Source of the DNA: JACDAN01 sp035707105
GTDB taxonomy: Bacteria > Actinomycetota > Thermoleophilia > Gaiellales > Gaiellaceae
Assembly: GCA_035707105.1 (NCBI GenBank)
Contig: DASSUI010000021.1
Span: 1 to 64,000 of the forward strand
Length of the DNA stretch: 64,000 nucleotides
Direction: 5' to 3'
Shown here: in pieces, positions 50,381 to 59,626 of the stretch
Numbering within the stretch: the first letter of the stretch is position 1
Layout of the letters: each line of letters starts with the position of its first letter
Program-made: the position numbers and the translations under genes
Notes under the pieces: model-generated
The model's database searches: none
What the model saw: the letters and a program-made list of their open reading frames with translations, nothing else
What the model was told of the DNA's origin: nothing

Positions 50381-51255
50381 ACAGCCGTCAGCGCCCGCAG
50401 CTCGTCCCGCACGGCGGCGACGGCTGCGATCGCGTCCTCCTTCATCCGCGCGTCCACCGTGTGCTCGCTGAACTTCGCGCGCTCGAAGAGCCGCGTCAGG
50501 CGCCTCGCCGCGGCGCCGCTCCCCGTGAGCTCGGCGAGCACGCGACCCAGGTACTCGAGCGGCGCCTCGGCGGGACGCCGTGGCAGCCCGTAGGTGCCGA
50601 GTGAGCGCTCCATCCGCGCGTAGGCGGCGATCACGGCGCGCCTGGGATCCCGCTCCCGGTAGAGGTCGTCGAGCGTCTCCTCGAGCATCTGCCCGAGCTG
50701 CCTCCGCGCCTCCATCTCGGGGAGCGAGCGGCCCTTCGGCCGCACGAGGACGGCGGCGAGGATGGCGAACCCGACGAGCGCCGCGAAGAAGACGAGCCCG
50801 ACGACGAGCCAGTCGATCGTTGCCGGGTCGATGACCGGCACGCGCGCGGTGTCGTCGGGCGTCGTCGGCGTCTGCCGCGACCCCGGCGCCGGCCCGACCT
50901 CGCCGCCGTCGCCCGGGCGCAGCTTTCGCACGACCGCGATCGCCGCGAGGACGAGCGAGAAGAAGAGGATCCCGGCGAGGACATTGCCCTGCCACCGGCG
51001 CGGCTTCGGCTCGCCGCCGGTCAGCGTCAGGCCGGACATCATCGGCGAGGCGACGAGCAGCGCCGCGACCCAGATCCCGCCGAAGACGAACAGGAGCGTC
51101 GCGAGCGGATCTGCGAGGTCGCGGTCGGCGCCGCCCGTGGCCGGGCCCCCGGCCGACGCGGCCAGCGCGACGACGGCGAGCAGCAGGAGCACGGCGAGGA
51201 CCGCGCCGCCGGCGCGGAGCGGGTCGAATCCGGTGTCCCTGGGGGGTGCGGGCAT
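50377..51255 (-). CDS. DUF4129 domain-containing membrane protein
   Basis: A 292-aa protein with about four transmembrane helices. The C-terminal cytoplasmic DUF4129 domain (about residues 185-290) shows RRAVIAAYARMERSLGTYGL, RRPAEAPLEYLGRVL and RLTRLFERAKFSEHTV, which is the standard signature. DUF4129 proteins are regular partners of MoxR/DUF58 and transglutaminase-like proteins, although no transglutaminase is encoded here. First gene of the module. Confidence 0.9.
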   Translation of the reverse strand: MPAPPRDTGFDPLRAGGAVLAVLLLLAVVALAASAGGPATGGADRDLADPLATLLFVFGGIWVAALLVASPMMSGLTLTGGEPKPRRWQGNVLAGILFFSLVLAAIAVVRKLRPGDGGEVGPAPGSRQTPTTPDDTARVPVIDPATIDWLVVGLVFFAALVGFAILAAVLVRPKGRSLPEMEARRQLGQMLEETLDDLYRERDPRRAVIAAYARMERSLGTYGLPRRPAEAPLEYLGRVLAELTGSGAAARRLTRLFERAKFSEHTVDARMKEDAIAAVAAVRDELRALTAV

Positions 51256-51277
51256 TCCCTTATTAGACGTGTTCGTC

Positions 51278-52159
51278 CTAGATGAGGATGGCTGCCGCGT
51301 TCCGCTCGGCCGTGAACGTGGCGCGTTCGGTGTCGCCCAGATCCTCGCCGTCGACCTGGAGGGGTAGCGGCCGGTCGGCCCGAAGCTCGATCCCGTCGAC
51401 GTCGTGGAGGTAGAGCACGCCGCGCGCCCGCGCCGCCCGGCCCGAGAGCGCGGCCCATGCGAGGCGCGGGATCGACAACGGCCCCACGCTCCGCGGCGCG
51501 GCGACGTCCAGGCCGGCGGTCCACCGCGCCTTCGGCGTCGCCCGGACGGGAAGGCGCCAGAGGTACGTGTACGGATCGCCGTTCGCGACGAGGGCGAACG
51601 CGGCGCGCCCTCGGCCGGCTACCTCGATCTCCGGCGGGATCCTGCCGCGCCGCTCCCAGAGGAGCTGCAGCGCGCTCAGGAGGAAGACCCTGTCGGGCGG
51701 GCGCCTCCCGTGCCGGTCTCGGCCGAGCTCGTCCACGCGACGGACGAGCTCCGCCGGGAACCCGAGGCCAGCGGCGAACCCGAACCGCCTCCCGTTGACC
51801 GAGCCGAGCGAGATGAGCCGCGAACGCCGTTCGCGCAGTGCGTCCGCCACCTGGCGGGCCGCGTCGTCCGGCCGCCGTGGGATCCCGAGCGCCCTCGGGA
51901 GGACGCTCGAGCCGCCGCCGGGCACGAGCCCGATCGGCACGCCGGGGCGAAGGCCGTTGAGGGCCTCGTTGAACGCGCCGTCGCCGCCGAACACGACGAC
52001 CGCGCCGGCGTCGGCCTCGCGGACGAGCCGAACGGCGTGCCCCTGGCGCCCGGTCCGGACGACGATCACGTTGGGGCCCAAGGCCCGGGCGACACGGTCG
52101 GTCAACTCGTCGGTCACCGCACTCGCCTGCGGGTTGACGACGAGGAGGACCTCCGGCAT
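51278..52159 (-). CDS. Diacylglycerol kinase/lipid kinase family protein (YegS/DagK-type)
   Basis: A 293-aa soluble kinase phosphorylating diacylglycerol, sphingoid or phosphatidylinositol-type lipids. VVFGGDGAFNEALNGL is the catalytic GGDG motif, and GLVPGGGSSVLPRALGIP takes the place of the usual P-x-GT-x-N-D-x-A-R block in a form seen in actinobacterial homologues. FGFAAGLGFPAELVR is the following family segment. Start ATG 52159. It probably runs on from no other gene: a strong terminator for the protease gene lies just upstream. Confidence 0.85.
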   Translation of the reverse strand: MPEVLLVVNPQASAVTDELTDRVARALGPNVIVVRTGRQGHAVRLVREADAGAVVVFGGDGAFNEALNGLRPGVPIGLVPGGGSSVLPRALGIPRRPDDAARQVADALRERRSRLISLGSVNGRRFGFAAGLGFPAELVRRVDELGRDRHGRRPPDRVFLLSALQLLWERRGRIPPEIEVAGRGRAAFALVANGDPYTYLWRLPVRATPKARWTAGLDVAAPRSVGPLSIPRLAWAALSGRAARARGVLYLHDVDGIELRADRPLPLQVDGEDLGDTERATFTAERNAAAILI

Positions 52160-52186
52160 CGCGGCGGACGATGCCAGAAAGAGAAA

Positions 52187-52205
52187 GGGCCGGCAGAACC
52201 GGCCC
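52187..52205 (-). terminator. Rho-independent terminator of the first M36 protease gene
   Basis: On the minus strand GGGCCGG-TTCTG-CCGGCCC is followed by TTTCTCTTTC. The 7-bp GC stem with a pyrimidine/T-rich tail lies 25 bases after the protease stop at 52230. This is the clearest intrinsic terminator in the window. Confidence 0.85.
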
Positions 52206-52229
52206 CTTCTCGTCATCGTGCGCGGGGCG

Positions 52230-55200
52230 CTAGTCGTCGATGTCCGGCTTCGACCGGAACACCTGGAACTCCGCCGCTCGGGCGAATGCCGGATCGCTGC
52301 CCGACGGGGGCGCCGTCGCGCAGTCGGTCGCGTTCGCGGGGTCTGCATCCTGCTCGCCCCGGAAGGCCGACGCCCCAGTGCACTGCGTCGAGCGCACGAC
52401 GAAGCGCACGTGCGTGGCCTTCGTGTCGGGAATGTCGAACCGGCGCAGGATCAGCACGGGCGAGACCGGACGCGGCGGGTCGCCGGGGAAGGCGTCCGCC
52501 GGGCTCGTGTACCGCTTCGTGAAGCCCGCGTCGGTAAAGCAGTTCGCTCCCCTGTTCGCGTCGCACGTCCAGACCTCGAACTGACGGAGGGCACTGAAGC
52601 GGTTCAGGCCGTTCCGCAGCATCGCGCTGACCTGCACGTACCTGACCTTGACCGCCTCGGTCCCGCCGAGATCGATCGTGACCTTCTTGCCGTCGACGAC
52701 GATCTCGCCGCCGACGCGGGCGGCTTCCGCCGTCCAGACGGTCGACTCGGTGTCGTCGATCAGGTTGTTCAGCGTGGTGCCGCCGTCACCCGACGCGACG
52801 GCGCCCGAGGCGGCCGATGCCCAGTTCTCTGACATCCGGATCTTGATCACCTCGTGCTCGCCGGCCCGGAACCGACCCCGGAATCGAGCGAAGCCGTACC
52901 CGGGCGCCTGCGCGAGGAGCTCGTACTGCCCGGGGGCGAACTTCGCCGTGTCGTCGAGGTTGATGACGCTCGCCGGGGAACCCGCGGCCGGCGTTGCCGG
53001 GTTCGTGTCCGCGATCGGCGAGACGCGCGCCTCGTAGTGGCCGACGAAGATCCGGGCGTTCGCAAGCGTCTCGCCGTGGAGGTTCTTGACGACGAACCTC
53101 ACGGTCGCCGGGGTCGTCCCGGCCGGCTCGAAGTCCGGCACCGGGTCGGTGTCGCTCTCCGCCAGCGAGTTGTTCGTGCTGGTGGCGCCGACGCCGAGAC
53201 CGCTCCGCGCGAACCCGAGCCACAGCTCCTTCTGGTTCGCGCCGCCGAACCGCGCCATGTCGGCGGCCAGGATCATGTCGCGCTCCTGAACCATGCTCGG
53301 ATTGACGGGGGCCAGCAGCATCGCGTCGAACACGAGCTGCATCCACCGCCGGTTGCCCGGGCACCGATGGACGGGCGTGTACCCCTCGGCGCACTCGGCC
53401 TGGAGGGCCTTGTCGTCGTACGGGTACTTGTCGTCGTACTTGTCGACGAGGAGCTGGCGCACGCGGAAGTTCGTCGCGCTCCAGATCTCGCCGTTCGCAT
53501 GCACCTGCTGCGTCGACGTCAGCGTCGGTCCGGTGAGGTCGTAGCCCATGTCGCTGAAGTTGAGCGTGTTGACCTGCAGCTGCTTGCTCGGCTCCGGCAC
53601 GCCGCCCGACATCGGGTAGTTCATGCCGAAGTTGCGGATCGCACGGAGCTTGTTGCCCGTGTCGTACGCGCCGTTCGAGTACGGGTTCTCTCCGCCTGCG
53701 CCGGCGAAGCCGTTGCTGAACACGTACTCGACGCCGAACAGGTCGCCGTGGGACTCGCCCATGGCGCCGGCATGGTGGCCGGACCGGGCGACGCCCTTGC
53801 CGATCATCCGGTTCTCGATCATGTGGCCGTACTCGTGGCCGATGACGCCCATGTCGTAGTCGCCGTCCACACACGGGGCGTAGAAGCCCGACGCGAGCGG
53901 CTGCCAGAAGTACATGTTCGTGATCGACGAGAAGCCGTCCGGCAGCGTGAACATGTTCGCGTTGTCACGGCCGCCGGCGAAGGCGCCGGACTGCACGTCT
54001 CCGACGAGCGGGTCGTTCTCCTGCCGCCGCTCGGTCATGCCGAAGTTGTAGTCCTGGGCGTTCCAGTTCCTCTCGGTGAAGCCCAGGTCGTAGGCCCAGT
54101 CGTGCATCCGGTTGTGGGCGACGAACAGGTTCGTCGTGGCCGCGTCCTGGTCCCAGACGGTCGGGCCCGGGGTCGGCTCGCAGTCGCGGTTCGCCCAGTC
54201 GTTCGTCCACGGGTAGACGTAGTCCCGCGTCGTGCTCGTCGGCCGGTACTGCGGCGGACTCGGGAAGTTGGCGTCGAACCACGACACCGCCGTCCGGGCG
54301 TTGTTGCCCGTCGTCGTCAGCGTCGGAGCGTTCGTCTTGTGATCCCAGTCCCACGGCCCCCTCGAGGTGAGAGCGCCGCCGGCGAGCCGGTCGCATCCGG
54401 GAGCCACGACCCAGCACCACGTCTCGCGCGTGTCGGTGCTCGGGAGGTTCCACGGATCCTGATTCAGTGTGTACAGCTGCGGGAGGTTCGTGAACGCCTT
54501 CCACCGCGCGAGGTACGCGCCCGGCGGCGGCGAGTCGTCCAGCGACAGTGTCCCGTCGTAGGTGCCCGGCCGCGACCAGCCGGCGCCCGCGCCGGGGTTG
54601 TCGAAATCGCAGACGAGGATGAAGTAGTCGCCCGGGGCGACGCCGCCGGCGGGCTCGTAGTGGAACTGCTCGGGGGAGTTCAGGGTGTCGGCGTGGGCGA
54701 GGACGGTCCCGTCCTTGACGAGCTCGAGCACCATGTCGTTCGTCGGGTCCGTCGCTGCGGCGAAGCCGTCCAGCGCGCGGACGCCGGCGCCGACGGCGAA
54801 CGGGCCCTTGTCGGTGTCGCAGGCTCCGTCACCCTCGGGAACCGTCCCGCTGAACGTGTAGCGGGCGGCCGCCAGCTTCAGCTTCGAGGAGCCCTGGTTC
54901 AGGTTCTGGACGATGCTGCTGCGGGCGAGGATCCGTCCGCTTCGCGCGTCGACGATCGTGCGCATCCCGACGGCGCTCTTCACGTCCATGGCGATCGTGT
55001 CGTACGCGGGCAGCACGCCCTGGCGGACGGTCGGGAATGCGACCAGCTTCGCCAGCTGCGTCCCCTGGAGCCCGGCGACGCTGAACTTCGTCCAGCCGTT
55101 CACGCGCTTGCGGGCAAGGACGTTCGCGACCGACCGAGTGAGACCCGCGCGCCTCGCCGCGGTCGCCCAGCCTGTCGCGGCCGAGAGCCGGACGCTGCCG

Positions 55201-55721
55201 GCGAGCGCCGTGTCGCGCGTGAGGGCCGACGAGACCGAGACGATCTTCCAGCCGCGCGCCCGCGTCCCCGTCACGCCGACGGTGACGAGCCCGCCCTGGC
55301 TCGCCTCGAGCCCGTCGAAGACCTGCACGAACGTCACGGCCCAGCCGGTGCTGGTGCCGAGCCGGTTCGCGGTGCGGAACTTCAGGCTCGCCAGCGACCG
55401 GAGCCCGAAGAGAGCCCGGTGGCGGTTCAGGTACCACGTGGCCGCGTCGATCGCGGTCTTCCCGCGAACGCCTCTGGCCAGGAACTTGCCGCGCCGGACG
55501 AGCGTGGCGGGCGTCCCGAACTGGCTCCAGGTCACGCTCGCCTTCAGACGCCTGGCGTGCGCGCGCTGGACGTTGGTCGGCGCGACCGTCCCGACCCTGC
55601 TGTCGAACTCCTGCACGCCCTCGGACTGGTTGTCCAGGCTGACGTTCGACAGCGCGGAGCCGGGAAGGAGGACGCCGAGAGCGGCCATCAGGGCGGCCGC
55701 CCAAAGGAACTTGCGTCGCAT
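52230..55721 (-). CDS. Secreted M36 (fungalysin-type) metalloprotease with C-terminal beta domains, copy 1
   Basis: A 1163-aa exported zinc protease. The signal peptide is about residues 1-26 (AALMAALGVLLPGSALS). An FTP-like propeptide fills roughly 60-270. The catalytic domain carries GHEYGHMIENRM near residue 630 with the third zinc ligand Glu in GAMGESHGDLFG. After the catalytic domain come a carboxypeptidase-regulatory-like beta domain (about 890-955) and a discoidin-like domain (about 965-1163, with NLIDDTESTVWTAEA and VRYVQVSAMLRNGLNRFSAL). M36 enzymes self-cleave the propeptide. It probably degrades extracellular protein. A paralogue with its own promoter lies directly upstream. Confidence 0.92.
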   Translation of the reverse strand: MRRKFLWAAALMAALGVLLPGSALSNVSLDNQSEGVQEFDSRVGTVAPTNVQRAHARRLKASVTWSQFGTPATLVRRGKFLARGVRGKTAIDAATWYLNRHRALFGLRSLASLKFRTANRLGTSTGWAVTFVQVFDGLEASQGGLVTVGVTGTRARGWKIVSVSSALTRDTALAGSVRLSAATGWATAARRAGLTRSVANVLARKRVNGWTKFSVAGLQGTQLAKLVAFPTVRQGVLPAYDTIAMDVKSAVGMRTIVDARSGRILARSSIVQNLNQGSSKLKLAAARYTFSGTVPEGDGACDTDKGPFAVGAGVRALDGFAAATDPTNDMVLELVKDGTVLAHADTLNSPEQFHYEPAGGVAPGDYFILVCDFDNPGAGAGWSRPGTYDGTLSLDDSPPPGAYLARWKAFTNLPQLYTLNQDPWNLPSTDTRETWCWVVAPGCDRLAGGALTSRGPWDWDHKTNAPTLTTTGNNARTAVSWFDANFPSPPQYRPTSTTRDYVYPWTNDWANRDCEPTPGPTVWDQDAATTNLFVAHNRMHDWAYDLGFTERNWNAQDYNFGMTERRQENDPLVGDVQSGAFAGGRDNANMFTLPDGFSSITNMYFWQPLASGFYAPCVDGDYDMGVIGHEYGHMIENRMIGKGVARSGHHAGAMGESHGDLFGVEYVFSNGFAGAGGENPYSNGAYDTGNKLRAIRNFGMNYPMSGGVPEPSKQLQVNTLNFSDMGYDLTGPTLTSTQQVHANGEIWSATNFRVRQLLVDKYDDKYPYDDKALQAECAEGYTPVHRCPGNRRWMQLVFDAMLLAPVNPSMVQERDMILAADMARFGGANQKELWLGFARSGLGVGATSTNNSLAESDTDPVPDFEPAGTTPATVRFVVKNLHGETLANARIFVGHYEARVSPIADTNPATPAAGSPASVINLDDTAKFAPGQYELLAQAPGYGFARFRGRFRAGEHEVIKIRMSENWASAASGAVASGDGGTTLNNLIDDTESTVWTAEAARVGGEIVVDGKKVTIDLGGTEAVKVRYVQVSAMLRNGLNRFSALRQFEVWTCDANRGANCFTDAGFTKRYTSPADAFPGDPPRPVSPVLILRRFDIPDTKATHVRFVVRSTQCTGASAFRGEQDADPANATDCATAPPSGSDPAFARAAEFQVFRSKPDIDD

Positions 55722-55774
55722 CTCCCTCCCCTTCTGAGAAGAAATTCCTCCCTCCTTCGGAGGATTCCGGCTTG

Positions 55775-55803
55775 ATATTCAAACGTTGATAGAGGAAAGT
55801 CAA
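55775..55803 (-). promoter_or_regulatory. Promoter of M36 protease copy 1
   Basis: On the minus strand TTGACT (55798-55803) and GAATAT (55775-55780) are separated by exactly 17 bases. The same arrangement, with shared flanks GCTTGACTTTCCTC and GTTTGAA-AT, precedes copy 2. The leader then has a small CCTCC-TTC-GGAGG hairpin (55749-55761) and a GGGGAGGGAG ribosome-binding site. Confidence 0.72.
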
Positions 55804-55848
55804 GCAGGCTTCCCTCCCCTCCCTAGGGGTCCGAAGGAAGCCAATGCG

Positions 55849-55875
55849 AAGAGGGCCGGCGATGCCGGCCCTCTT
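55849..55875 (-). terminator. Terminator hairpin of M36 protease copy 2
   Basis: AAGAGGGCCGGC-GAT-GCCGGCCCTCTT is a perfect 12-bp stem with a 3-base loop, 22 bases downstream of the protease stop on the minus strand. It also stands just upstream of the copy 1 promoter and would insulate the two genes. Confidence 0.8.
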
Positions 55876-55897
55876 GCGCGTCGTCTAGACGGGAGGC

Positions 55898-58800
55898 CTA
55901 GTCGTCGACGTCGATCTGGCCGCGGAAGACCTGCAGTTCGGCCGAGCGGACGAGGCTGCGCGTGCTGGTCGCCGCGACGTTCGTGTCGCAGTCCGAATCG
56001 TTCCCCGGATCTGCGTCCTGGTCGCCCTGGAATGCCGGACCGCCGGTGCACTGGCTCGTCTTGACGACGAACTTGACGTGCGTGGCCCTGAAGTTCGGCA
56101 CGTCGAACTGCCGCATGATCAGGTGCGGTGCGACGGGCCTCGGCGGGTTGGCGGGGAAGGCGTCCGCGGGGCTCGTGTACACCTTCGTGAAGCCGCCGGC
56201 GATGGAGCAGTCGGCCGACTTCCCGTTGCACGCCCAGATCTCGAACGCGCGAAGCGCCGAGAACCGGTTGTTGCCCGGCCCGAGCATCGCGCTGACCTGG
56301 ATGTACCGGACCCGCACCGGATCGGTCCCGGCGAGGTTGATCGTTGCAGTCTTCCCGTCCACCGAGATCGCGCCGCCGACGTTCGTCGCCGGAGCGCTCC
56401 AGTTGGTGCCCTCGGTGTCGTCGATCAGGTTGTTGACGGTTGCGGCCCCGTCGGTGGTCGACGCGGTCGCCCCCGAGGCGAGCGATGCGAAGTTCGTCGG
56501 CAGCTCGATCTCGAGGTCGTAGCTCTTCCCGGACTTGAAGGTCCGGCGGAAGCGGTGGAACCCGTAGCCGGGCGCGTGCGCGATCAGCTCGTAGGTTCCG
56601 GGTGCGAACTTCGCCGCGTCGTCGAGGTTGCTCGACCCGGTGGTCGCCGGGTCGGTGTCCGCGATCGGCGAGACACGCGCCTCGTAGTGACCGACGTAGA
56701 TCCTCGCCTTCAGGTCGGTTCCGTCAGCACCCTCGACGTCGAACTTCACGGTCGCCGGTGTGGTGAACATCGGCTCGAAGTCCGGCGTCGGGTCGGTGTC
56801 GGTGTTCGCGTTCGTGTTGGAGCTCGCCGCGTTGATGCCCATTCCCTGCCGCGCGTACCCGAGCCAGAGCTCCTTCTGGTTCGCACCGCCGAACCGCATG
56901 AGGTCGGCCGCGAGGGCCGCGTCACGCGCCTGGAGCATGGTCGGGTTCGTCGGCATGAGGAGCATCGCGTCGAACACCAGCTGGATCCAGCGCCGGTTGC
57001 CCGGGCATCGGTTCGCCTGCAGGTAGCCCTCGGCGCACTCGCGCTGGAGCTCCTCGTCGCCGTACGGGAACTGCCCGTTGTACTTGTCGACGAGCAGCTG
57101 CCGGATGGCGAAGTTGGTCTTGCTCCAGATCTCGCCGTCCGCGTGCACCTGCGGGCCGGTGACGTCGTAGCCCATGTCGCTGAAGTTGAGGGCGTCGATC
57201 ATGAGCTGCTCGCCCGGCTGCGGGACGCCGCCGGACGTCGGGAAGTTCATCCCGTAGTTGCGGATCGCCCGCTGCTTGTTGCCGGTGTCGTAGACGCCGA
57301 CCGCGTAGCGGTTCTCGTCGTTGACCGGGGTGAAGCCGTACTCGTTGACGACCTCCATCCCGAACAGGTCGCCGTGAGACTCGCCCATCGCGCCCGCGTG
57401 GTGACCGGACCGGACGTTGCCCTTGCCGATCATCCGGTTCTCGATCATGTGGCCGTACTCGTGGCCGATGACGCCCATGTCGTAGTCCCCGTCCACGCAC
57501 GGGGCGTAGAACGCGCCGGCGAGCGGCTGCCAGAAGTACATGTTCGTGATCGAGGCCGTCCCGTCCGGCAGCGTGATCATGTTCGCGTTGTCGCGCGTGG
57601 TCGTCAGACCGCCCGACTGAACGTCGCCGACGATCGGGTCGTTCTCCTGCCTCCGCTCGGTGAGGCCGAAGTTGTAGTCCTGGGCGTTCCAGTTCCGCTC
57701 GGTGAAGCCGAGGTGGTACGACCAGTCGTGCATCCGGTTATGCGCCATGAACAGGTTCACGGTCGCGGCCGAGTCGTCCCAGGTGGAGCCTGGCGGCCCG
57801 TTCGGGGTCGGCTCGCAGTCGTCCGCGTACCAGCTGTTCGTCCACGGGTAGCTGTAGTCCCGAGTCGCGCTCGTCGGCATGTACTGCGGCGGGCTCGGGA
57901 CGAGGTTGTGCATCCACGAGGTCGCCGACTTCGCGTTGTTGCCGCGAGTGGTGAGCGTCGAGGCGTTCGCCTTATGGTCGTGATCCCACGGCCCCCGCGA
58001 GGTCAACGCGCCACCGGCGAGCCGGTCGCAGCCCGGAGCCTCGATCCAGCACCACGTCTCGCGGGTGTCGATGCTCGGGATGTTCCAGGGATCCTGGTTC
58101 AGCGTGTACAGCTGCGGCAGGTTCGGGAACACCTTCCACCGCGCCAGGTACGCGGGAGGAGCCGGCGTGGCGTCGCCGGTGAGCGTACCCGTGTACGTCC
58201 GCGGGGCGGCCCACCCGGGCCCTCCCGGACCGGCCGGCGGATCGTCGAAGTCGCACACCCTGATTGTGTAGTCGCCGGCCGGGACCCCGCCTGCGGGCTC
58301 GTAGTGGAACTGCTCCGGCGAGAACAGCGTGTCCGCGTGGACGAGCACCGTTCCGTCCTTGACCAGCTCGAGCACGAGGTCGTTGGTCGGCACCGTGGCG
58401 GCCGCGAAGCCGTCGAGCGCGCGGTTCCCGGTGCCGATCGCGAACGGGCCGTGCGTGTTGCAGACGCCGTCGGTCGCCGTCAGCTCGCCGCTGTACGAGA
58501 ACGACTCCGACGCCGCGAGCTTGATCCTTCCGCTCGCTGCGTTGTCGACCAGGTTCGCGCGGGCGAGCACCTTGCCCGAGCTCGCGTCCACGAACGTCCG
58601 CATCGCGAGCGGCGCCTTCGCGTCGAGGACGATCGTCTCGTACGCCCGGAGGACGCCGTCGCGGACCGTCGGGAACGCGACCAGCTTCACGAGCTGGTTG
58701 CCCTGCATCCCCGCGACGCCCAGCTGCGTCCACCCGCGTGCCCGCTTCTGACGGAGCACGTTCGCGATCGTCTTCGTCAGCCCGGCGCTACGCGCTGCCG

Positions 58801-59359
58801 CGGCCCAGGCGCCGGCGGCCGAGAGCCGCACCGTGCCTCTGAGCGCCCGGTCACGCGTGAGCGACGAGGACACGTACGCGACCTTCCAGCGGTTCGCCGT
58901 GCCGGCCACGCCGATGGTCACCAGGCCTCCTTCCGAGGTCTCGAGCTGTCCGAAAACCTGCCGGAAGTTCACGGCGTAGCCGCGGCTCCCGACAAGCCTG
59001 TTGACGTTCTCGATCCTGAGGCCCGCGAGCGAGCCGAGGCCGAAGAGCGCCATGTGGCGGTTCAGATACCACCGGGCCGCGTCGGCCGCCGTCTTGCCGC
59101 GGACGCCGCGGGCGAGGAACTTCCCGCGCCTCGAGACCGAGGCCGGGGTTCCGAACTGACCCCAGCGCACGTTCGCCTTGATTCTCTTGGCATGCGCACG
59201 TTGGAGCTTCGTCGGCGCGACCGCCCCGCTCCGGCTGTCGTAGTCCGCGTTCGCCGACACATCGTCGGAGATCTGCGCGACCGGCAGCGCGGAGCCGGGC
59301 AGGAGGATCACGCCTAGAGCGGCAATCGAAACGGCCGCTCCTAGAGCCCTGAATAGCAT
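55898..59359 (-). CDS. Secreted M36 (fungalysin-type) metalloprotease with C-terminal beta domains, copy 2
   Basis: A 1153-aa paralogue of the downstream gene with the same domain order. The signal peptide is ALGAAVSIAALGVILLPGSA; an FTP-like propeptide follows. GHEYGHMIENRM lies near residue 632 with Glu in GAMGESHGDLFG. The C-terminal discoidin-like domain contains NLIDDTEGTNWSAPA and VRYIQVSAMLGPGNNRFSAL. The ATG at 59359 was chosen over an in-frame upstream ATG (59440) because it follows GGGGAGGGAG and starts the signal peptide. The two copies align over their full length with scattered substitutions and small indels, so the duplication is old enough to have diverged. Confidence 0.92.
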   Translation of the reverse strand: MLFRALGAAVSIAALGVILLPGSALPVAQISDDVSANADYDSRSGAVAPTKLQRAHAKRIKANVRWGQFGTPASVSRRGKFLARGVRGKTAADAARWYLNRHMALFGLGSLAGLRIENVNRLVGSRGYAVNFRQVFGQLETSEGGLVTIGVAGTANRWKVAYVSSSLTRDRALRGTVRLSAAGAWAAAARSAGLTKTIANVLRQKRARGWTQLGVAGMQGNQLVKLVAFPTVRDGVLRAYETIVLDAKAPLAMRTFVDASSGKVLARANLVDNAASGRIKLAASESFSYSGELTATDGVCNTHGPFAIGTGNRALDGFAAATVPTNDLVLELVKDGTVLVHADTLFSPEQFHYEPAGGVPAGDYTIRVCDFDDPPAGPGGPGWAAPRTYTGTLTGDATPAPPAYLARWKVFPNLPQLYTLNQDPWNIPSIDTRETWCWIEAPGCDRLAGGALTSRGPWDHDHKANASTLTTRGNNAKSATSWMHNLVPSPPQYMPTSATRDYSYPWTNSWYADDCEPTPNGPPGSTWDDSAATVNLFMAHNRMHDWSYHLGFTERNWNAQDYNFGLTERRQENDPIVGDVQSGGLTTTRDNANMITLPDGTASITNMYFWQPLAGAFYAPCVDGDYDMGVIGHEYGHMIENRMIGKGNVRSGHHAGAMGESHGDLFGMEVVNEYGFTPVNDENRYAVGVYDTGNKQRAIRNYGMNFPTSGGVPQPGEQLMIDALNFSDMGYDVTGPQVHADGEIWSKTNFAIRQLLVDKYNGQFPYGDEELQRECAEGYLQANRCPGNRRWIQLVFDAMLLMPTNPTMLQARDAALAADLMRFGGANQKELWLGYARQGMGINAASSNTNANTDTDPTPDFEPMFTTPATVKFDVEGADGTDLKARIYVGHYEARVSPIADTDPATTGSSNLDDAAKFAPGTYELIAHAPGYGFHRFRRTFKSGKSYDLEIELPTNFASLASGATASTTDGAATVNNLIDDTEGTNWSAPATNVGGAISVDGKTATINLAGTDPVRVRYIQVSAMLGPGNNRFSALRAFEIWACNGKSADCSIAGGFTKVYTSPADAFPANPPRPVAPHLIMRQFDVPNFRATHVKFVVKTSQCTGGPAFQGDQDADPGNDSDCDTNVAATSTRSLVRSAELQVFRGQIDVDD

Positions 59360-59411
59360 CTCCCTCCCCTTTTCCGAAGAAACGACGTTCCCGCCGCAGG
59401 AGAACAGAGCG

Positions 59412-59440
59412 ATCTTCAAACCCCTATCGAGGAAAGTCAA
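59412..59440 (-). promoter_or_regulatory. Promoter of M36 protease copy 2
   Basis: TTGACT (59435-59440) and GAAGAT (59412-59417) on the minus strand are 17 bases apart. Surrounding bases match the copy 1 promoter. Both leaders end with TTTCTTC then GGGGAGGGAGATG. Confidence 0.7.
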
Positions 59441-59626
59441 GCGACTTTGCCGGTGGATTTCCCCTACGGGCGGTGAAAATAGAAAAATCTATATTCCCTC
59501 GATTTTCGCGCCGCTTTCCGTCGCCGGATCTCCCGCCTGCCCGAAAACGTGCCATGATCGCGCCCGCGACGCGGGCAATGCTGCCTGGGGAGGGGAGCCC
59601 CGCGCGCGATGACAAAGGAGGATCCA
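59441..59626 (+). promoter_or_regulatory. AT-rich segment and leader upstream of the subtilase gene
   Basis: The gap between the divergent proteases includes an unusually AT-rich stretch (about 59475-59505) with the inverted repeat ATAGA-AAAA-TCTAT, a likely rightward -10 region (TCTATATT). A perfect ribosome-binding site AAAGGAGG follows at 59614-59621. I could not assign a -35 box. Confidence 0.45.

Noticed and set aside
52854..55775. A plus-strand open frame of about 970 codons opposite M36 protease copy 1
   Set aside because: Same antisense artefact; low-complexity composition and no recognisable domain.
56078..59317. A plus-strand open frame of about 1080 codons opposite M36 protease copy 2
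   Set aside because: Arg/Val/Asp-rich shadow translation caused by high GC codon bias. The minus-strand frame has a signal peptide, HExxH motif and promoter.
55898..59440. ATG at 59440 as the start of M36 copy 2
   Set aside because: It would add 27 non-signal residues across the promoter. The ATG at 59359 follows a strong ribosome-binding site shared with copy 1 and starts the signal peptide.
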